A stretch of DNA of 64,000 nt from Sipunculus nudus (lineage: Eukaryota > Annelida > Sipuncula > Golfingiida > Sipunculidae), in the NCBI GenBank assembly GCA_026874595.1, contig CM049311.1, positions 35,939,176-36,003,175 on the forward strand, written 5' to 3'. A program made the translations under genes and the position numbers. Positions 34,031 to 43,100 of the stretch are shown here, piece after piece (position 1 is the stretch's first letter; every line of letters begins with the position of its first letter). The notes under the pieces were generated by a model that worked only from the letters and a program-made list of their open reading frames with translations, searched no databases and was not told where the DNA came from.

Positions 34031-35109
34031 ACAGAGAGTCATGCTTCATTCGCGAGTGTCTCTAAATTAATCAAAACATTTGGTAATAATCTGTCATTTG
34101 AGGAGGGAGAGAGGTGACATAATCGTACAAAATCGAACCCCAGCCAAAGAGTTTTTATAATAATCATGAAAATTTGATTACTTAAAACATGTTGTGAATT
34201 CTTCTTGATATAATGTGAACAGACCAACTCACTGCCACAACCACGAAATCTCTAATTCCTTTTGGCCTAGCCTATGATCAACATGTTTTTTTCCTGCGCA
34301 GAACTTTCCAGGTCGCAATCGTATACGTAATTTGTCAAGTGTCATAATTGAAATAGGAATTCTGTCATGGATTTTCGCAGGTTTCAGCCTCAATCATCCC
34401 CGTGACCCTTAATATGTTCATGCCTGCAGCTGTTTGACACGGATTTGGTCTCGCGTTTTAAATTCAAATTGCTGACCAATCAGACTAATTTAAAAGTTTA
34501 GTTCTACTCAAGGATTTTATGACATTTATCCATATGTGTTAACGCGAAGGACATTTGTAGCATGATTATAATATGAGGTAGTAATGAATGGTCGCTGGTG
34601 CCGACATGGTTACACGTATACTAAAATGTCTTATATTGGCTAGAAACAAAGATAACAAAAATGCATGCATAGTTTCTCCATACAAATAATAGCTTTTCCC
34701 GATGGTTTTCGTTACTTTAATCCTGAATTTTAACCGAACAGTATATAATTTTTTTTTTATATTGCACATCGACCTCAATCAGTTTAAATGATCAAGCATC
34801 AGTATCTAACTGAATAAACTTGGGAATTATCTGGATTCTGGCATTTTTTCTCTTTATTTTGAGTAACCAGGTTTAGAGATACACCCTTGATCAAACGGGG
34901 AGTATGCCAGTTATCCCGTCTGAAAAAAAGGGGCTTGCGAGAACCTTGTAAACTGTCTAACATAATGACATAAAATTAATCATGCATTACCATTGCGAAG
35001 GCATGCAGCTCGGTGATATCTGCTTGAGACGAGTTCGTGTTAACATGTTACTGTAGTAACTATTTACAAGCTGAAGTATGCAAGCGAAGATCCCTGTTTT
35101 TATCAGCTT
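34031..35109. other. No gene seen
   Basis: AT-rich tract with no feature I can support. Confidence 0.3.
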
Positions 35110-35275
35110 ATCCGTATTTCACCGGCGGCTGAGCCGGTGTTTAATAATCGGCGGCGGCTGGCGCAATTCGGCGGCTCAAGAAAACTATCGGCGGCGGCTT
35201 GCTTATAAAATAAACGGCGGGGGCTGGCGCAATTCGGCGGCGGCTCCCAGGTCTGCTCGAGGTTGAGCGCCTCGT
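35110..35275 (-). repeat. GGCGGC word repeat, copy 2
   Basis: TCGGCGGCGGCTGGCGCAAT repeats about three times with related forms (ATCGGCGGCGGCTTGC, GGCGGGGGCTGGCGCAATTC) and ends GGCTCCCAGGTCTGCTCGAG, the inverse of the head of the copy at 33230. Confidence 0.65.
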
Positions 35276-35918
35276 TCAAATGTGTTCGGTCACACCTCCC
35301 TGCAAGTCAGTAAAAACAACAAAAAAAACACTCAAAATTATATGTTCATTAAAAATTATTTAATCTCGTATCGCCTTTGTCACTCCAGGGATAATAACCT
35401 TTAAAATGATGTATAGCACAGTATTGTACACAACGCCGTTTTAGAGAACATTGCGAACAGACGTGAACCGAATTCCAAATTATGTATTAGATGTGTAAAC
35501 TAACATGGAAATATTCATATTTCTTATAATAAGGACATTTTATTTCATTCGGGCTCGGGGTCCAGATTGATTTGGAAAAAGTGGACTTAGACTCAAACCT
35601 GAAGGACTTGGACATTGACTCGAACTTGGATGGTGTGCACTCGACTTCCTACTGCCTGTTATAGCCTACCCCGACATGCCTTATTTTATAATGCCGAAAA
35701 CTCTTAAGCAAAGGTTTGTGTAGTTCTAAAACTTCTTGTGAATATTCCCTGGGAATATACTGGTTAGTCTCTGTATATCTGCAGGGAAGATGCTTCACTG
35801 ACCCATCCCTATTATGAGGGTGCCGCAAAATGCTGAGGACATTCCGTAGATGACTTACAGAACCCTCCTCCCCGGACAGTCTGCCTATACCCCCCCCCCC
35901 CCTCCCGACTCCTCTTAC
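35276..35918. repeat. Spacer with short GACTC-rich repeat and poly-C
   Basis: 35550-35660 carries TCGGGCTCGGGGTCC, GGACTTGGACATTGACTCG and GTGCACTCGACTTCC words, a short copy of the GACTC family. A C run lies at 35890-35902. Otherwise no gene. Confidence 0.4.
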
Positions 35919-36088
35919 CTTATAACAAACAGAACAAAATCTTTCTCCTTGAATATTTTGAATGAGGCAACTGACACGTCCTCAATATTCTCAAAATGAG
36001 ATGTACAAGGGAAAGATAATTGGAGAAAAAATGAGTAAACCTTAAATTGATTGACGGGATTATCTCGAACATAATGAACATGTCCCCA
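35919..36088 (-). CDS. Candidate internal exon, unrecognised protein
   Basis: On the minus strand a near-ideal acceptor (GGGCCTTTTTTCAG, AG at 36090-36089) and donor (ATAAG-GTAAGAGG, GT at 35918-35917) bound 170 nt that are open: WGHVHYVRDNPVNQFKVYSF, FLQLSFPCTSHFENIEDVSV and ASFKIFKEKDFVLFVI plus two bases. The alternating pattern suggests beta strands, and there is one cysteine. The two leftover bases plus the first base of the exon at 27704-27947 make an arginine codon, so the two can be spliced in phase across an ~8 kb intron. Its start in phase 0 also fits the candidate exon at 43549-43609. No family recognised. Longer frames in other phases here belong to the neighbouring repeat. Confidence 0.42.
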
Positions 36089-36265
36089 CTGAAAAAAGGC
36101 CCATGGCAAAGTGGTATACGTGGGTAAGGTAGATAAGTCCTTTCACAAACGAGGTGGCGGTTACCTTGACCAAAGGGTTTAACAAGTGCTTCTGGCAATA
36201 TCAGTGACAAAAAGATCCCGCAGATAGCTTGATAAAGCAAAACACACATACACAGACAAAAAGCG
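36089..36265. other. No gene seen
   Basis: Short spacer between the candidate exon and repeat A. Confidence 0.3.
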
Positions 36266-36532
36266 TAACTTGATTTCTGCATTCTAAGGAATCCAAGCCT
36301 TCGAAATGCTTCTATAACCGTGTTTGCATTCACTTGTTCGATCCATATTTCCATTTTCATTCGCGCAAAACTGATTGTGCATTTATGAATATTCTTCATT
36401 GGCCTATTCACGAAATGCCCGGAAACTTTCCTGAGATTCCGTTAATACATAATTGCGTGAATTATGTTGTGAACAAACACACCAACGCACATACATTAAC
36501 GGGGATGAATGCGTACCCTCCTGTCGGGGGCA
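36266..36532 (-). repeat. Dispersed repeat A, copy 2
   Basis: Reverse orientation: GTACGCATTCATCCCC at the head, AACAAGTGAATGCAAACACG in the middle and CTTAGAATGCAGAAATCAAG at the tail. Confidence 0.65.
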
Positions 36533-38204
36533 ATCACTTGTGAATATGATAATTACTTTGCTTGTGTACATTACACTTTATACAAAAGAACAGACACCCT
36601 AAAGTATAGAGTAAAAATAGGCCTCGGTTTTTTTAATGTAAAATGCTACCAGTTCTTATCAATTTGTGTTCCGTTTGATATTACGAATAACCTTTAAATT
36701 TGCTGTGAAGATGGCATCCACCCACCTTTTTTATCAATCAATATAGTCGATTGTTATTATAGGGATGCCTGCAATTCTCAAGCAATGCCCTAAAAGGTTC
36801 AAATCAAGTAAACTCTGGTTGACCTGCTAAGAAGGATAAATAAAATCTTAAAATAGAATTTTCGCCAATTGGTGTTTAAGCTTAAATCGGGCTCAGGTAT
36901 TGTCATTCTAGTTGTAAAAGCATAATAAGTAGGTGATGAAGAAAAGTCATATGGGAATATCTATCAAACACCCACCCCCTCATAGATAGCTATATATAGT
37001 TAAAAGGAAGGTCCAACAATTATGTTGGAATTTATTAAATTTCGTACTCGCGCTCTGATTCACATAACATAAAACGGGTTCCATGTAAATGTCTGATCAG
37101 TTTTTTTCTACCTCACGTGGTGAAAAGACCTAGGTTAGTTCATCAATCATATCCTTTGACCAAATATCCCGGTTGGTCGTCCCGGCGTCAAATTCTTATT
37201 ACCGTAATTTGTCATGACTTCGAACGAAATATTTCTCCTAAACGGCGCTCCAGGCAGAAGCGAATAAATCTCGGGCATGTATTTAAGTTTAAACGTATTG
37301 GTCTGGTCTGGTATCAAATAAACCTTGTATATATGTTCTAGATGGAAGACTGTTTGTTTTGTGTGTTTTGTTTTTGCGCCCGGAAAAAAATCCAAGATAT
37401 AATTTATCAATATGTAGGACAACTGCATGTACCTTGCTTTACAAGATTTTCTTACATTTCTATTTAATCCCTTCTAAATATTTCATATCGTATTTTAAGA
37501 AAATAAAAGAACTGCACAAATTTGTAATTAAGCGGACCCCTTCAGGATAACTATGTTTCCATGTGTGCCTATTTTAAAGCAAAATGGCTGTGTTTCCCTA
37601 AATGCACTTACATGCGTATACACGTAAACTGGCAGAAAAACACAATGGTTCAGTTGCTCAACATCTCCTCAGAGAATTTTGAATTAACGGCCTTTTACTT
37701 GTAGCGATTTTCACGCCTACGCATATACTCTAATGAAAACATGAAAACCCAATAGTTACAGAATCATGTCAGCTATTATGCATGTATAATCATATACGCG
37801 AACATGGAAACACAGCCTGAGCCACCTTCCATGCTATAGACATTTTTTTAAAATACTTTAGCAAACTTGAGGATTAGGGAGACCTTTTCTTGGAAAAGTC
37901 CTGGTCTTTCATAAACCTGAAGCGAAATAAAATACCCCCTCCATGTGACCCTCTATTCTGAAAACATCGATGTGAAAAAAACGTACTTTTACATTTGGTT
38001 TAACTTGTTTACACTTGAATATCTGCATCCCTTTGTTTTTCAAATCTTTTACATAGCTAGGTTACAGAAATTATATAACACCAATGTTCTACAATGTCAG
38101 TATACCAATATATATTTCTTTCATAATTTTAAATATTATGCGATGTCTTTACAAAGATAAAATAATTATTCTTACATGATACCGCACGAAGCACAAAAAA
38201 AGCA
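36533..38204. other. No supported gene
   Basis: AT-rich tract. The minus frame 37147-37428 (ends PGRPTGIFGQRI) reads prot-like but has no splice phase or domain match. A CTCACGTGG E-box word lies at 37112. Confidence 0.25.
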
Positions 38205-38620
38205 GTTTTTGTCGATTTGGACTTGGGACTCGAGGGTCTTGGACTCGAACATTTTCAGAGTTCAGACTCAGAGTTGAGGACTCGAGAAGTCAGGCCGAGC
38301 TCCCTAAAATCCAGTAAAAAGGAAGCTTTGCCCAATACTAGAAAAACATTTATATACAAGTGCGGACTTCTAACAGAGTATTAAAAGAAACATATACTGT
38401 ATATACCAAGCTTTATCTCTGCATCTGTAGATAAAAAATGTAATTAAACATTCAAGTAAAAAGAATGTGTAAACTAAAAATAAAAATACTTATGGTTATC
38501 TTGAATTTAAAGTTTAAATTCCTTTTTAATAAGGAATCGGGTTCTATCTCGAAGAGCGTTGGCTTCGACTCGAACTTCAAAGACTCTGACTGGCACTCGG
38601 ACTTGACTACGTCACTGCTT
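38205..38620. repeat. GACTC-rich dispersed repeat, copy 3
   Basis: Left part (38215-38310) has TTGGACTTGGGACTCGAGGG and TTGGACTCGAACATTTTCAG. A middle AT-rich part has ATACCAAGCTTTATCTCTGC. The right part (38535-38620) has TTCGACTCGAACTTC and GCACTCGGACTTGACTACG. Flank-core-flank order as in copy 1 at 7370-7860. Confidence 0.6.
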
Positions 38621-39060
38621 TTTACTTGATATTGAAGCTCCATGAAGTAATCAATTAACCATTGTTTGCTGACAAAAAGTGGAAGGCTCCAAATAAATAC
38701 GGACAGAAGGACCCCAACCTCTCTTATGACCATCAAGAATATCTTCATTTTCGTCACTCCCATCACATAATATGGAACATATTTTAGGCATACAAAAGAA
38801 ATTATCTCAGTTTTAACTTTTCATATTCTTATTTTGATTCAGATTACTTCCATTTACACACATTTAGCTATATATTTATAGGCCAATATTTATCACCATT
38901 CATTGCAGAAAATGATTCATACCTTGTCCTACATTTTCTGAATATGAGATGTATATTGACAGATTATTTAGAAAACAGAAACTGTAAATTGGATGACAGA
39001 ATTTATAACAAAGTTGCTTGTGAAAAATATTATTTTTTTATACCTGAGAGTGAGACAAGA
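38621..39060. other. No gene seen
   Basis: AT-rich spacer. Confidence 0.3.
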
Positions 39061-39480
39061 GGTTCTTTGTCCCCTATCCTATAAAAAGTGGGGAAGATAA
39101 AAAGGTTCTTTGTCCAATATCCTCTTTAAAAAAGCGCAAGTCAAAAGGATTTTTGTCCTCTGACCTATAAAATGTGCGGAAGACATAAGGTTCTTTGTCC
39201 CCTATCTTATAAAAAGTGGGGAAAATAAAAAGGTTCTCTGTCCCATATCCTCTTAAAAAAGCGCAAATCAAAAGGATTTTTGTCCTCTGACCTATAAAAT
39301 GTGCGGAAGACAAAAGGTTCTTGTCCCCTATCCTAAAAAAGTGCGGAAGACAAAAGGTTCTTTGTCCCGTATCCTATAAAAGTGCGGAAGACAAAAGGTT
39401 CTTTGTCCCTTATCTTATTAAAAGTGCTGAGGACAAAAGGTTCTTTGTCCCCTATCCTATAAAAAGTGAGGGGGACATAT
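39061..39480. repeat. Minisatellite, ~42-bp unit, ten copies, trimer order
   Basis: Each unit starts GG(T/A)T(C/T)(T)TTGTCC and ends in a purine-rich A run. Units 1-6 (39061-39315) form two rounds of a three-type trimer: type 1 with AAAAAGTGGGGAA, type 2 with AAAAAAGCGCAA, type 3 with TGACCTATAAAATGTGCGGA. Units 7-10 (to 39480) are near copies of one type with AAGTGCGGAAGACAAAA. Long open frames on both strands are artefacts of the unit length. Confidence 0.9.
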
Positions 39481-40513
39481 CCTCCGTCGCTCTTGAAATA
39501 AGGTCCACGCTATTAAAAATCTAACACTAGTCACTTTTTTCATTCAATCATCAAAAATGGCTTTAAACACAATAAGCAACTACCGTTGAGTCTATCTGTA
39601 TACGATGTTTGACAGGCTGAGTTACACATGCAGTGTTTTCGCCGGCCTTGCCGTATAAACAAGGCCCCAATGGGCCGGGTGATCACAAGACTTCTTATTG
39701 ATCGCTGGAGTGAATGCAGACGACAACTCCCCCGCAATGTCACAGCTGAAGAAGACTGGTGTAGCGATTTCAGATTACCCCGGCCTTAGATTTTCCCCAT
39801 GCTTTTAAAATAGCATTAAAATTATAGTGAGAAATCTCCGCAAAAAGTAATAATATAATTATCTTATTTTAATTATTAACGTGGACAACAACGACATATA
39901 AATAATAATTATATAAATAATATTAATAATAATCATTTTCGACATTCTGATCCTGCGTATATAGTTCTGTTTGTGTTTTTTTAGGGCTAAACTTGAGATT
40001 TATAATTTAATTAAAAATCTACGTTTAATTCTTTACGGTAATTAATATTATATGGTTATTTAATATTGTAATGATTTCTTCCGGATTTCCCAACTTTTGT
40101 GCAATCTTTATTTATCCTTGGTTCTGATGCTATGTATCTTACGCTTTGACCTGGGGGTGAGTGCTACCCTTCTGTAACTTACGTTTTATTTTTTCTGAAA
40201 TTGTCGTTCAGTCTTGGGACGCTTGGTATTATTTCATTCTGTAAACACCTTGCTGGCTATAAGCACATGAATATATCATTTTATTTTATGAAGACTGGAT
40301 CGACAGGAGGCGTCAGTGATGTTCGAAATCCCAAACGTACCCTCGAATCTGGGAATCTAAGTGTCCTAATTAAGATCTAAAATTTCTGGTTGTTGGCTCT
40401 AAGTAAACGTCATTGCCGACTAAGTGAAAAAAATCAGTCATTTAGTAAACTCTGTGCTGCCAGCTAACCGACTGATTTGACACTAATCATATAATGCCAC
40501 AATATCTAATTAT
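39481..40513. other. No gene seen
   Basis: AT-rich tract, with (AAT)-rich DNA at 39895-39930. Confidence 0.3.
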
Positions 40514-40580
40514 ATAATGTTACGGGGTGACATAAAAGCGGACCGAACTAGCGAAGCGGTTGGTTCGCCGGACTCCATTT

Positions 40581-40721
40581 TGTTACGAAGACAAATAAAT
40601 GAGGGGAAAATCCTGGGCCGATCCGGGAGTCGAACCCAAGTCCGGCAAACCAACCGCTTCGCTAGCAAAGCAAGCTTCACTAGCGAGACAGTTCGGTCCG
40701 CTTTTATGTCACCCCGTAACA
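40581..40721 (-). repeat. TRIM LTR 1 (141 bp)
   Basis: Ends TGTTACG...CGTAACA. Shorter than the other two in the tRNA-like middle. Preceded (minus sense) by a purine tract CTTAAGAGGGGGTG at 40735-40722. Confidence 0.8.
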
Positions 40722-40814
40722 CACCCCCTCTTAAGAGTCTATCAGAACAAGACTAATTCTCCCAGGAGTCACACTTTGGTGAGCTTATTCCCTGGGCCAC
40801 AAAGTTTTACCGTC

Positions 40815-40832
40815 ATCCCGGACGAGCCCCCA
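40815..40832 (-). other. Primer-binding site, tRNA-Pro type
   Basis: The plus strand reads ATCCCGGACGAGCCCCCA, the 18-nt 3' end expected of a proline tRNA with its CCA. On the minus strand it therefore forms TGGGGGCTCGTCCGGGAT, 3 bp inside the LTR. A diverged second copy is at 41093-41110. Confidence 0.75.
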
Positions 40833-40835
40833 TTT

Positions 40836-40992
40836 TGTTACGAAGACAAATTGTTGAGGGGAAAAATCCTGAGACGAACCGGGGGTCGAACCCAGGTCGC
40901 TGGCGCACTAGTTCGGCGAACCAACCTCTTCGCTAGAAAAGCAAGCTTCACTAGCGAGATAGTTCGGTACGCTTTTATGTCACCCCGTAACA
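40836..40992 (-). repeat. TRIM LTR 2 (157 bp) with tRNA-like core
   Basis: Minus strand: a D-arm-like GCGAAGAGGTTGGTTCGC with an A-box-like TAGCGAAGAGGTTGG (40935-40921) and a T-arm-like CTGGGTTCGACCCCCGG with a B-box GGTTCGACCCC (40892-40882). A and B boxes in tRNA order inside an LTR point to a tRNA-derived Pol III promoter. Confidence 0.75.
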
Positions 40993-41113
40993 CAACCCCC
41001 TCTTAAGAGCGTTCTGCTATCAGAACAAGACTAATTATCCCAGGAGTCACACTTTGGTGAGCTTGTTCCCTGGGCCACAAAGTTTTATCGTCACGTCGGA
41101 CAAGCCCCCATTT

Positions 41114-41270
41114 TGTTACGAAGGCAAATAAATGAGGGGAAAATCCTGAGCCGATCCCGGTTTCGAACCAATGTTTGGTGGCGCACAAGTCCGGCGAACC
41201 AACCGCTTCGCTAGATAAGCAAGCTTCATTAGCGAGACAGTTCGGTCCGCTTTTATGTCACCCCGTAACA
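41114..41270 (-). repeat. TRIM LTR 3 (157 bp)
   Basis: Outer LTR in the element's own sense. Carries the D-arm-like and A-box part clearly. The B-box is weaker here. Ends at 41270 next to ATAA. Confidence 0.75.
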
Positions 41271-41274
41271 ATAA

Positions 41275-41934
41275 TAATATGAAAATGAAATACGATTAAA
41301 TTTCAAATTTAAAGCTAAATTCATCACACTGGAATGCTCAACATTCCATGTGACGCATCAAAATATCTCTTAAAATTGACTTCCAATGGAAGAAGTATGT
41401 AGAAACCCTGAGTTAATAGTTTATAGAAATCAGATTACCGGCTTGGCACGGGTAAGGTTGAAACCTTTACACCTCCCCTGAGTCCCCGCCAGCTGATTAA
41501 GCATCATGATTTATTATACCTAGCTTAAAACATCACTGGCTGTATTTTATTTAAGTCATGTACATCTGAAAATAGGCACCCATATGCATATTGCTCTAGA
41601 TACCCAATGGAGTGTGATTTTAGAACTAAAAAAATACCACAACCTTAGCGTATTCCATTTATTTTTAGCCACGAGAAGCACCAGATACATGTAATAGGGT
41701 TACTTGTGATACTCCCTCTGCTGTGCCGAGGAGCTTGCAGTGACTGTTGATCACTTTGGAAACTGCAGGGAGCCAGTGTCTGCCCGAAATAGAATAATGC
41801 ATTTATTTAATTATTTTAGTTGAAAGACATGAGATTGTGTGCTCTATGAAAACGGTTAAGATGTCGTCCGAAAACAACCCCCACCCACATACATATACAC
41901 ACATTGCGTGATACGTTATTTTTTATTGTCCCCG
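41275..41934. other. No gene seen
   Basis: Spacer between the TRIM array and repeat A. Confidence 0.3.
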
Positions 41935-42242
41935 TTAGCAGGGTATGCGTTCATCCCCTCCGTCTGTGCGATTGTGTGTTTGCGTTTGCTCACAAAATCT
42001 TAGATCATTTAGGGAATTAAGCAATGAAGAATCGATGAGATTTTGGTGTGGTTTCGGAAAAGATCCGGGTTCAGGAAGTGCATTTATTGTAGAGTCCCGT
42101 ATGCACGAATAAAAAGAATCTGGGAAAATGGGCCGAATAAGTGATATATTACATATGATATATGAGTATCCCGCCCCCCCCCCCCCCCCCCCCAGACCAC
42201 ACACACATGGGGGAAATTCCTAAGAATGCAGATTTCTAGTTT
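41935..42242 (+). repeat. Dispersed repeat A, copy 3, with poly-C
   Basis: GGGTATGCGTTCATCCCC, TATGCACGAATAAAAAGAAT, GGGCCGAATAAGTGA and AAGAATGCAGATTTCTAG in order. A run of about 20 C (42174-42194) interrupts it. Confidence 0.65.
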
Positions 42243-42249
42243 ACGATAG

Positions 42250-43100
42250 TTTAGTGGAATTAAGGTCGTCCGCCATGTTTGCTGGATTGTACCATAAATA
42301 ACAAAAATCACCCAGTTAAAAAATAACTGTGTGGACAGGTGTTAACTGATGTACACATCACTTAATGTATACTCTCATCCTCTCATTCTTAATCATCTAT
42401 ATGTAGCCATAATGATCAACAGCTGGGCTAATTAAAGTTCTGGTAATCTTGATCCAAATGAAAAAAAAAGTATGACAACGTAAAAACACAGTTTGTCATG
42501 TATTCCAGCTGGACTGTCGTACCAAAATGGATTTTATTGGATAACTTTGTCGATTGGGGGGTGCTGATTCCAAAAATATCAGATGCCATTTTTTCCAGCC
42601 GCATCTTCAGCCACCATGTTTCTTATATTTTACCTTTATCTGGACTTCTGTGCACAGAGAGTAATATAAATGGTAACAACATCTATGTTTGCGATACCAA
42701 GAATTCCCTTGAAGCTTTTGTAATACTTACTACAATTCGATCAGGCCACACTATTGAATTTCAACATGGCCGCCATTCTTCTAAAAATCTGCCCGATATC
42801 TGGACTTGCACCGCAGAAGAATACAAATAGTAACAACATCCAGGGATAAGATTTTAAATTGGTAGCAACATTCTTGCTACAATTAGGGTTAGGCCGCCAT
42901 ATTTATTTAATGCTTATATCTGTGAGCTGTGTAGTAAAAATAAATACATTGTGAATATCCATTTTTGTGATAACAGGGATTAAATTAAAAATCCCTGTTT
43001 TGCTTTTAATTTTGGTTTGGCATCGTGTTGAATTTAAGAAAGGCCGCCATATTCAATGGTCTTTGCTGGTATCTATGCACATCAGTCCCACAGAGGCGTA
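42250..43100. repeat. Degenerate tandem repeat, ~170-200-bp units
   Basis: Blocks with (G/A)GCC(G/A)CCAT, ATCTGGACTT, GCAGA(G)AGAATA and GTAACAACATC recur near 42590-42770, 42765-42890, 42890-43030 and 43045-43090. The frame 42498-42830 belongs to the repeat. Confidence 0.5.

Larger units (their letters stand above)
40514..41274 (-). mobile_element. Tandem TRIM-type LTR element array (three LTRs)
   Basis: Minus-strand order: LTR (41270-41114), primer site, internal, purine tract, LTR (40992-40836), primer site, internal, purine tract, LTR (40721-40581), then an inverted partial LTR end (40518-40572). LTRs begin TGTTACGGGGTGACATAAAA and end TTCGTAACA. Internal parts are only ~115-121 bp and non-coding, so this is a non-autonomous terminal-repeat retrotransposon in miniature. 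ATAA flanks both sides (40514-40517, 41271-41274), possibly the target duplication. LTRs differ by scattered changes and small length differences, suggesting a moderately old fossil. Confidence 0.8.

Noticed and set aside
35920-36411. 163-codon minus-strand open frame
   Set aside because: It runs through repeat A (36266-36532) in a different phase from the splice-bounded exon at 35919-36088. Length alone is not significant in this DNA.
39074-39524. Long open frames on both strands with repeated 14-residue motifs
   Set aside because: They arise from the ~42-bp minisatellite, whose unit length is a multiple of three. No start or splice context.
40510-41188. Open frames across the 40.5-41.2 kb array (both strands)
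   Set aside because: All fall in non-coding LTR and leader sequence of the TRIM-type element. None resembles a retroelement protein.
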